NCBI GenBank assembly: GCA_900772475.1
Contig: CAAHEI010000097.1
Span: 1 to 12,962 of the forward strand
Source: Clostridia bacterium
GTDB taxonomy: Bacteria > Bacillota > Clostridia > TANB77 > CAG-465
Direction of reading: 5' to 3'
DNA length: 12,962 nucleotides
Both the position numbers and the translations under genes were made by a program. Each line of letters starts with the position of its first letter. Position 1 is the stretch's first letter. Shown here piece by piece: positions 1 through 4,878 of the stretch. The notes beneath the pieces are model-generated. The model was not told the DNA's origin and did not search any database. It saw only the letters and a program-made list of their open reading frames with translations.

Positions 1-582
1 ATAACGGGTGAAACAGCAGATGTAGTAAAATATGGAGGCTTTTATATAGGAAGATATGAAGCAGGAATACCTGAGGGAGATAAGTCTCCAAGTAATAAAA
101 CAGGAATACCAGTAAGTAAAAAAGATGCAACAGTTTGGACAACTATAGACTATAACAACTCAAAAACAAGTGCAGAAAGTATGATAAGTAATGAATATGT
201 ACAAACAGGATTACTTACAGGAAAAGCATGGGATACAACATGTCACTGGATAGAAGATAGTTTAAAAAGTATAAATGCATCAGCAAGTCTAGAGGATAGT
301 AGATATTATGGAAATTATAAAAATTCATTAGTACCAGCTAATGAAAATAGTGGAAAAATAAGAACAGCTGGATTTAGTGAAAATTGGAAGATTAAAAATA
401 TTTATGATTTAGCAGGAAATGTATGGGAATGGACTTGTGAGGCTAGCGGTTCTGGTTTTTTTTATCGTGGTGGTAGTAGCCTTGGTAATGGTAGCCTCAA
501 TCCAGTTTCATGTCGTGGCCACTATGATGCCTCTTACACGCATATTAGTGTAGGTTTTCGCCTTAGGCTTTACATCAAGTAG
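1..582 (+). CDS. FGE-sulfatase / C-type-lectin-fold domain protein, 3' part only
   Basis: The reading frame is open from base 1, so the start lies outside the window; 193 codons are visible, ending in TAG at 580-582. The protein shows landmarks of the formylglycine-generating-enzyme (SUMF1/FGE-sulfatase) fold: GGFYIGRYEAG at residues 12-22 of the visible part, IYDLAGNVWEWT near 134-145, an RGGS turn near 156-159, and the terminal strand VGFRLRLYIK. Many proteins with this fold are not enzymes but ligand- or surface-binding proteins of the C-type-lectin class. Whether this one is an enzyme cannot be judged without its N-terminus. Codon use is native (AGA, GGA, NNA) up to about base 441, then changes sharply to NNT/NNC for the last 46 codons (see the variable-region entry). 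An internal ATG at 181 is not the start because the conserved GGFYIGRYE segment lies upstream of it. The domain call is solid; the biological role is unknown. Confidence 0.85.
   Translation: MTGETADVVKYGGFYIGRYEAGIPEGDKSPSNKTGIPVSKKDATVWTTIDYNNSKTSAESMISNEYVQTGLLTGKAWDTTCHWIEDSLKSINASASLEDSRYYGNYKNSLVPANENSGKIRTAGFSENWKIKNIYDLAGNVWEWTCEASGSGFFYRGGSSLGNGSLNPVSCRGHYDASYTHISVGFRLRLYIK
442..579 (+). other. Candidate DGR variable region (VR) at the C-terminus of the FGE-like domain
   Basis: From GCT at 442 to the stop, 40 of 46 codons end in T or C. By contrast, 13 of the first 40 codons of the visible gene do. Glycine changes from mostly GGA to GGT/GGC and arginine from AGA to CGT/CGC. In diversity-generating retroelements, adenines of a template repeat, usually in AAC/AAT codons, are replaced by any base when copied into the target, which leaves NNC/NNT codons. 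Known targets carry this region at the end of a C-type-lectin/FGE domain, just after a GNVWEW-like motif, as here. The last segment (about 550-582) would be the unmutated 3' anchor. No template repeat or reverse transcriptase was found in the window, so this would be a remote or upstream-served target. The alternative is plain recombination with a gene of different codon use. Confidence 0.6.
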
Positions 583-584
583 CA

Positions 585-631
585 CAGACCACTGTCTGGT
601 GTACTAGAAGTTTTGTATTTTAGGTTCTAGT
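585..631 (+). other. Two consecutive hairpins just behind the candidate VR
   Basis: Hairpin 1 is CAGAC (585-589), a four-base loop, then GTCTG (594-598), with CA/TG outside it across a one-base bulge. Hairpin 2 is ACTAGAA (603-609) paired to TTCTAGT (625-631) with a 15-base loop. The first starts only three bases after the stop codon. DGR targets commonly carry a short stem with a four-base loop right behind the variable region, where it promotes retrohoming. A weak terminator is the alternative: the T-run at 642-647 is 11 bases beyond hairpin 2, rather far for a canonical terminator. Confidence 0.5.
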
Positions 632-672
632 CTGAATAGTAACTGGTTTTTTCTTTAAGATAGGAAAAAAAC

Positions 673-701
673 TTGAAAAAAATCAAGTTATATAGTAAAA
701 T
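673..701 (+). promoter_or_regulatory. Promoter of the ABC-F gene, -35 inside an inverted repeat
   Basis: TTGAAA (673-678), 17 bases, then TAAAAT (696-701). The start codon follows at 728 behind the ribosome binding site AAAGGAGAGG (714-723). The -35 hexamer lies in a perfect inverted repeat, ACTTGA (671-676), six A, TCAAGT (683-688), which could be an operator or simply AT-rich coincidence. Confidence 0.6.
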
Positions 702-727
702 ATACAGGAAATTAAAGGAGAGGTAAA

Positions 728-2320
728 ATGTTAGAAACAAGGGGAGTTACAATTAGATTCGGAAAAAGAACTTTATTTGAAGACGTAAATGTAAAATTTT
801 CAAATGGAAATTGCTATGGAATAATAGGAGCAAATGGTGCAGGAAAATCTACCTTTTTAAAAGTTCTATCTGGAGAATTAGAACCAAGTGAAGGTGAAGT
901 ATCAAAATCACCTAAAGAAAGAATAAGTGTGTTAAAACAGGATCATTATGCATATGACGATGTAAAAGTTTTAGATACGGTAATAAGAGGTAATACAGAA
1001 CTTTATTCTATAATGAAAGAAAAAGAAGCTTTGTATGCAAAAGAAGATTTTAGTGATGAAGATGGAATAAAAGCAGGAGAATTAGAGGCACAGTTTGCAG
1101 ATTTAAATGGCTGGATGGCAGAGTCTGATGCTGCAGAACTTTTAAGTGGGCTTGGAATTGATGTATCACTTCATGATAAATATATGAGGGAATTAAATGG
1201 AAATGAAAAGGTAAAAGTGCTTTTAGCTCAAGCTTTGTTTGGAAATCCTGATATTTTACTTTTAGATGAACCAACAAACCATTTAGATATATCTGCAATA
1301 GCATGGTTAGAAGAGTTTTTAATAAATTTTGAAAATACAGTAATAGTTGTATCTCATGATAGATATTTTTTAAATAAAGTATGTACACACATTTTAGATG
1401 TAGATTATGGAAAAATACAATTATATGTCGGAAATTATGATTTTTGGTATGAATCAAGTCAGCTTGCACTAAAGCAAATGAAAGATGCAAATAAAAAGAA
1501 AGAAGAAAAAATAAAAGAATTAGAAGATTTTATTAGAAGATTTAGTGCTAATGCTTCAAAATCAAAACAAGCAACTTCAAGGAAGAAAACATTAGAAAAA
1601 ATTCAGTTAGATGAGATAAAACCATCTACAAGAAGATATCCATTTATAGAATTTAAACCTGAAAGACCATCTGGTAAAGAAATTTTAGACGTAGATAATA
1701 TTTCTAAACAAATAGATGGTGTACAACTTTTAAAAAATGTTTCATTTAAAGTTTTAAAGGGAGATAAAATTGTCTTACTTGGTGATAATTCTTTAGCCAA
1801 AACATGTCTTTTTAGAATACTTGCAGGAGAAATAAAACAAGATAAGGGAAAAATTACTTTTGGAAAAACTATAAAGGCATCATATTTACCACAGGCAAAC
1901 GATGATTATTTTAATTCCGATAAGTCTATAGTAGAATGGATTGCTGAAGCATATGGTATAAATGATGAAACAATTATACGTAGTTTCCTAGGTAGGATGC
2001 TATTTTCTGGTGAGGAGGCTTTAAAAAAGGTAAATGTTTTATCAGGTGGAGAAAGAGCAAGATGTATGTTATCAAGATGTATGCTCGAAAATCCAAATTT
2101 AATATTTTTTGATGAACCAACTAACCATTTAGATCTAGAAAGTATTACAGCACTTAATAATGGTTTAATACGTAGTAATGCTGAAATGATATTTACATCT
2201 CATGATCATCAATTTATTCAGACTGTTGCAAATAGAATAATTGAATTAACAGATAATGGTGTAATAGACAAGAGAATGACATACGATGAATACTTAGAAG
2301 AAAAATTTAGTAAAAAATAA
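728..2320 (+). CDS. ykpA: ABC-F family ATPase, YkpA/YbiT type
   Basis: A 530-residue cytosolic protein with two ATP-binding cassettes and no membrane segments, as in ABC-F proteins, which bind ribosomes and act in translation or antibiotic protection. Domain 1 has Walker A GANGAGKS (34-41), a signature region reading LNGNE (156-160) in place of LSGGE, and DEPTNHLD (180-187). A charged linker spans about 245-305. Domain 2 has a degenerate Walker A, GDNSLAKT (352-359, with GK replaced by AK), a normal signature LSGGE (438-442) and a second DEPTNHLD (462-469). The run from HILDVDYGKI to NYDFWYESSQ is characteristic of the YkpA/YbiT subgroup, whose cellular role is poorly defined, and the length is close to that subgroup's. 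The start at 728 is fixed by the ribosome binding site at 714-723. It appears monocistronic, with its own promoter and terminator. Confidence 0.92.
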   Translation: MLETRGVTIRFGKRTLFEDVNVKFSNGNCYGIIGANGAGKSTFLKVLSGELEPSEGEVSKSPKERISVLKQDHYAYDDVKVLDTVIRGNTELYSIMKEKEALYAKEDFSDEDGIKAGELEAQFADLNGWMAESDAAELLSGLGIDVSLHDKYMRELNGNEKVKVLLAQALFGNPDILLLDEPTNHLDISAIAWLEEFLINFENTVIVVSHDRYFLNKVCTHILDVDYGKIQLYVGNYDFWYESSQLALKQMKDANKKKEEKIKELEDFIRRFSANASKSKQATSRKKTLEKIQLDEIKPSTRRYPFIEFKPERPSGKEILDVDNISKQIDGVQLLKNVSFKVLKGDKIVLLGDNSLAKTCLFRILAGEIKQDKGKITFGKTIKASYLPQANDDYFNSDKSIVEWIAEAYGINDETIIRSFLGRMLFSGEEALKKVNVLSGGERARCMLSRCMLENPNLIFFDEPTNHLDLESITALNNGLIRSNAEMIFTSHDHQFIQTVANRIIELTDNGVIDKRMTYDEYLEEKFSKK

Positions 2321-2324
2321 TAAA

Positions 2325-2350
2325 AAATTAATTTTAGTATTGATTTTTTT
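2325..2350 (+). terminator. Terminator of the ABC-F gene
   Basis: Just after the stop codon, an AU-only stem of the form AAAATTAAT / ATTGATTTT (one G-U pair) with a six-base loop runs into T7. It is weak but well placed. It overlaps the -35 region proposed for tRNA-Arg. Confidence 0.5.
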
Positions 2351-2389
2351 GTTTTAATATGTTATACTTTTAAAAGTGTTAGGTATAAC
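2340..2389 (+). promoter_or_regulatory. Promoter of tRNA-Arg with a flanking inverted repeat
   Basis: TTGATT (2340-2345), 17 bases, TATACT (2363-2368); transcription would start some 20 bases before the tRNA. A perfect 7-bp inverted repeat, GTTATAC (2361-2367) and GTATAAC (2383-2389), covers the -10 box and the likely start site, with ACTTTTAAAAGT inside it. This is an operator-like arrangement that is unusual for a tRNA gene. Confidence 0.5.
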
Positions 2390-2397
2390 ATATAAAT

Positions 2398-2474
<77 letters not shown>

Positions 2475-2481
2475 ACAATAT

Positions 2482-2545
2482 ATCTGTTCGAACGTTTATA
2501 GAACAGACAATACAAATATCATTCTGAAAAGAATGGTATTTTTTT
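2482..2545 (+). terminator. tRNA trailer cassette, copy 1 (hairpin plus terminator)
   Basis: It begins with the 11-mer ATCTGTTCGAA (2482-2492). CTGTTC (2484-2489) can pair with GAACAG (2501-2506). A rho-independent terminator follows: ATATCATTC (2516-2524) pairs with GAATGGTAT (2531-2539), then a T-run to 2545. Two more copies of this layout occur at 11493 and 12692; copy 3 shares nearly the same terminator sequence. Confidence 0.75.
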
Positions 2546-2546
2546 G

Positions 2547-2587
2547 TTGCAAAATTGCCATCCAAAAGGAAAGGATGGTGTTTGCAA
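2547..2587 (+). repeat. Long inverted repeat next to recombinase remnant
   Basis: TTGCAAA (2547-2553) pairs with TTTGCAA (2581-2587), and inside it CCATCC (2558-2563) pairs with GGATGG (2573-2578) around a nine-base loop. There is no T-run, so it is not a terminator. It may be the edge of an inserted element or a leader structure of the decayed gene that follows. Confidence 0.45.
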
Positions 2588-2600
2588 TGAAGATAATTAA

Positions 2601-3203
2601 GCAAGAACTAGAACTTGGAAGGATTATACTAGAGAAGAACAAGCAGATTTAATAATGAGATATGTTGAAGTAGATATGATAGGTACAGTAATAGCAGTAA
2701 AACAAATTAATTTTAGAGACTCAATTTGTAAACCTTGTCAAGTATTATATGATAATGGTTATATTAATACAACAAAGCCAATGATATTAGGTAATGTGCT
2801 TGGTAGTGTAATGTTTAGTAACTATATACCAGAGGAAGAAGTCGGCGAAATTATTATGAGATTAAGACAATACTATGATGTTCATTATACAGAATCAACC
2901 TACTACGTTGATAAGCAGATGTTTTATTTCAACTTTACTGAAGACAATAGTGCTATTGTTAGAGTATTTCCTTTAGAAGATTACCATAAACTAGATCTAG
3001 ATAATAAAATGGAAACTTATAAGTTTGGAATACTCTACATCAATGAAGAAGATAAATTTCAAATGTAAGAAATAGATACAGCATTTGATTATATTCTAGA
3101 TGAAACAAATACAAGTGTAATTTACACAAAAGAGCCTACTCCTATTTCAGTAGGTGTAAAGCCAGTAAAATTCTGAGAAGAAATGCAAGAAGAAACAAAT
3201 TAA
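2601..3203 (+). pseudogene. Decayed gene, serine-recombinase-like C-terminal part
   Basis: One frame stays protein-like over about 200 codons but holds two internal stops, TAA at 3066-3068 and TGA at 3174-3176, before ending at TAA 3201-3203. The homologous-looking text begins upstream of the first ATG (2655): TWKDYTREEQADLIMRYVEV is followed by VKQINFRDS, a pattern I associate with the end of clostridial serine recombinases. That is recall of family style, not a search result. The catalytic N-terminal domain is absent and a stop at 2598-2600 closes the frame upstream. After the first stop the frame reads on as EIDTAFDYILDETNTSVIYT, showing the TAA is a recent lesion. Its position right behind a tRNA gene fits the remnant of an element integrated there. 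A 137-residue hypothetical protein from 2655 is the conservative alternative. Confidence 0.55.
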
Positions 3204-3257
3204 CGTAGCACGTTTTGTTTTTGTGATAACAAAAATGAAAGTGGCGATAGTTAATTT

Positions 3258-3368
3258 CAATAAATTTTATCCATGTGGGAGAAAATTTATTGCCTCGCAG
3301 AGCCCCGAGTTTTGAATGTAGGTCAAAACTCATAGGGGGTTAGGACTTATGGACAAGGTCAAAGTTCT
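3258..3368 (+). ncRNA. Unassigned structured RNA candidate (three hairpins)
   Basis: Three stable stems lie in a row without a reading frame. Stem A is 11 bp, 3258-3268 with 3282-3292. Stem B is GAGTTTTGA (3307-3315) with TCAAAACTC (3323-3331), extended by CCCC (3303-3306) with GGGG (3335-3338) across a three-base bulge. Stem C is AGGACTT (3342-3348) with AAGTTCT (3362-3368). Loop A contains TCCAT (3270-3274) and loop C contains ATGGA (3349-3353), which could form a loop-loop contact. Local G+C is well above the surroundings. It lies between the recombinase remnant and the reverse-strand GNAT gene. I do not recognise the family; a relic of a transposon-linked guide RNA (omegaRNA-like) is one guess. 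It is not a T-box or any riboswitch I recognise. Strand is inferred. Confidence 0.45.
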
Positions 3369-3402
3369 GGGATACGAAGAAAGTTCAAAAGGAGAAAAAG
3401 AA

Positions 3403-3433
3403 AATAGGCAAAATATAAAGATTTCTGCCTATT
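3403..3433 (-). terminator. Terminator of the GNAT gene
   Basis: AATAGGCA (3403-3410) pairs with TGCCTATT (3426-3433). Read on the minus strand it is followed by a T-rich tract (3390-3402). The stem overlaps the GNAT stop codon. Confidence 0.65.
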
Positions 3434-3872
3434 AAAATTTCTTATATAGATAATAGTGTGTAGTACCAGGAGGACAATCTTTAAACTCTCCCCAAACAAT
3501 ATAACCTAACTTTTGATAAAATTTTGGGGCTTGAAAACTCCAAGAATTTATTTTTATGCCCATAGCATTATTGTTTAATGCAAATTCTTCTATTTTTTTT
3601 ATAACTTGTGAACCTAATCCTTTATGTCTGTAATCTTCATTTATATAGAAATCGGTGAGATGATACCAATTCCACATAATATAGCCTAAGGCTCCACCAA
3701 TAATTTTATCATTGTCGTAAATAATAAAGTCACCATTTATCTTGTTATTATGAGCATAAGAAGAATTTTCTTTTATATATTCACAATTTTGTTGATTATA
3801 TTTATGCAAGTTTAACAATACATATCCTTCAACATCTTTTTTGTCATCAAGTTCTATTTTTAATTTATCCAT
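3432..3872 (-). CDS. GNAT family N-acetyltransferase
   Basis: A 146-residue cytosolic protein of the Gcn5-related acetyltransferase fold, which moves an acetyl group from acetyl-CoA to an amine. The acetyl-CoA pyrophosphate loop (motif A) is visible as EDYRHKGLGSQVIKKIEEF near residues 79-97. The C-terminal SFQAPKFYQKLGYIVWGEF is the usual motif B region with the conserved FYxKLGY. The first possible ATG is at 3884, but GGAGG lies just after it and 6 bases before a second ATG at 3872; as a ribosome binding site this selects 3872 (MDKLKIEL). The substrate cannot be told from sequence: small-molecule, antibiotic or peptide acetylation are all possible. It stands alone on the minus strand between two mobile-element remnants, as cargo genes often do, though its A/T-rich codon use matches the host. 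Confidence 0.85.
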   Translation of the reverse strand: MDKLKIELDDKKDVEGYVLLNLHKYNQQNCEYIKENSSYAHNNKINGDFIIYDNDKIIGGALGYIMWNWYHLTDFYINEDYRHKGLGSQVIKKIEEFALNNNAMGIKINSWSFQAPKFYQKLGYIVWGEFKDCPPGTTHYYLYKKF

Positions 3873-3923
3873 AATAACCTCCATTTTTTACATCATATAT
3901 GTAACATTAAAATATTTCTATTT

Positions 3924-3929
3924 ATTATA
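3924..3929 (-). promoter_or_regulatory. -10 box for the GNAT gene
   Basis: TATAAT on the minus strand, about 50 bases before the start codon. No good -35 hexamer is visible at 16-18 bases. A perfect palindrome, AATAATCTAGATTATT (3943-3958), sits just upstream and could be a regulator site. Confidence 0.4.
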
Positions 3930-4026
3930 CTATCTAATTTAAGAATAATCTAGATTATTTTTAAAATTTTATAATTTTTTATTGATTAAATTCAAAAAGT
4001 ATATTAAATTGTTAGTTGTAAATTGA

Positions 4027-4113
4027 TTGATCGTCAAGAGAGCCGAAAAAGTTGTAGATATCTACGTCAACGGCACCAAAACAAATTTTTATCGAACTCT
4101 TTCAAAGTATTGA
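4027..4113 (+). pseudogene. 3' fragment of an unrecognised gene with foreign codon use
   Basis: Between a stop at 4024-4026 and TGA at 4111-4113, 28 codons read LIVKRAEKVVDIYVNG and on to YRTLSKY. Many codons end in C (ATC, GTC, GCC, TAC, AAC, GGC, ACC), which the neighbours avoid, and a strong terminator follows 28 bases later. This looks like the tail of an imported gene whose body was lost. The family is not recognised. Confidence 0.4.
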
Positions 4114-4140
4114 AAATAGTGAGATTAAGGAAAACAGAAA

Positions 4141-4172
4141 ATATGAATCGATTTATCGGTTCATATTTTTTT
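4141..4172 (+). terminator. Strong rho-independent terminator; group IIC intron target
   Basis: An 11-bp stem, 4141-4151 with 4156-4166 (one G-U pair), has loop TTTA and runs into seven T. It closes the fragment ending at 4113 and lies two bases before the intron, which is the usual kind of insertion site for group IIC introns. Confidence 0.85.
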
Positions 4173-4173
4173 G

Positions 4174-4826
4174 GTGTGCCCAGCATGGGCAACAACTTGA
4201 GGGTGAGAGTCTCTTACAGTGCCTGATAGTGGCGAACTGTTAGCAAATGACAAGGGTGTCCATCGTGAGGTGGAATCTGAAAGAAGTCAATAGCAAAATC
4301 TCGGTCTGACGAATAGAAATCACATATAAGGCTGTATTGAGCTAGGCGAGTTTGCCAAACAAAGCAAAGCCTAATAAATATCCGAAACTCATACAGTAAA
4401 TGTGGCAGATATATGAGAGGAAGGTTGTTGTTCTTACCTGGGGAGGTCTGATATTTTGGAAATACCTTGAACTAGGTATAAAAATGCTAGTAGTGATATT
4501 AGAGTAAAATATCAGAAGTCAGCAGATAGCATAGTAGTAACAGAAATGTTATGAAGGCTTGAAGGTTGATGACACTTGTCTAAATCTTTAATGTACGTAT
4601 TTATATAATGTAGATAATTTAGAAATAAACTGTCTTTGTTGAGATAGAGTGGAACTTGAAATAAATACAAAGAAGAACATAGTAAATAGTGGCATTAAAG
4701 GAATTGCAAAAGAAAACACTAATCAAATAAATGATTAGTGCATCAGCCAACCGCCCTGTGCTGGACGGCATGCAGTGGTGGTATGAGAGGAAACTAAGTG
4801 AAATAATCACTTAGTTTCTACTCAAT
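4174..4826 (+). mobile_element. Group IIC intron lacking its reverse transcriptase (653 nt)
   Basis: The 5' end, GTGTGCCCAGCATGGGC, followed by GAGGGTGAGAGTC, AAGGGTGTCC, GGTCTGACGAA and GCGAGTTTGCC, matches the group IIC pattern I know from the crystallised Oceanobacillus iheyensis intron; GGGGAGGTCTG follows near 4440. Domain V is 4750-4782: ACCGCCCTG with CAGTGGTGGT, a TG bulge (4771-4772), and upper stem TGCT/GGCA with loop GGAC. It keeps the CGC triad of class C but has one extra T (4776) in its lower stem. Domain VI is a 10-bp stem (4791-4800 with 4808-4817), and the intron ends CTACTCAAT. Only about 175 bases (4560-4735) lie where a reverse transcriptase/maturase of some 1.2 kb normally sits, including a 9-bp hairpin (4717-4725 with 4732-4740). 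No open frame remains, so splicing or movement would need a maturase in trans. The exact ends are inferred from consensus. Confidence 0.9.
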
Positions 4827-4833
4827 TTCTTTC

Positions 4834-4862
4834 TTGTAAGAGACAAATTATTATGATATAAT
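4834..4862 (+). promoter_or_regulatory. Promoter of the Wzy-like gene
   Basis: TTGTAA (4834-4839), 17 bases, TATAAT (4857-4862). It begins 8 bases after the intron 3' end, so the downstream gene does not depend on transcription through the intron. Confidence 0.65.
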
Positions 4863-4878
4863 TTATTTAGGTGAGAAC

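Noticed and set aside
2601..3203. Stop-codon reassignment instead of pseudogene
   Set aside because: Both TAA and TGA would have to be recoded, while intact genes nearby end with them and use TGG for tryptophan.
3142..3333. Reverse-strand 63-codon frame
   Set aside because: It lies across the hairpins of the RNA candidate and has no ribosome binding site or recognisable motif.
3258..3400. Riboswitch or T-box leader for a nearby gene
   Set aside because: No T-box or known aptamer motif is recognisable, and the only adjacent downstream gene is on the opposite strand.
4023..4226. A 67-codon frame
   Set aside because: It crosses the terminator at 4141-4172 and the intron 5' end, and the foreign gene tail reads better in another frame.
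4619..4810. Reverse-strand frame in the intron
   Set aside because: It overlaps catalytic domains V and VI and has no family likeness; it is not a maturase.
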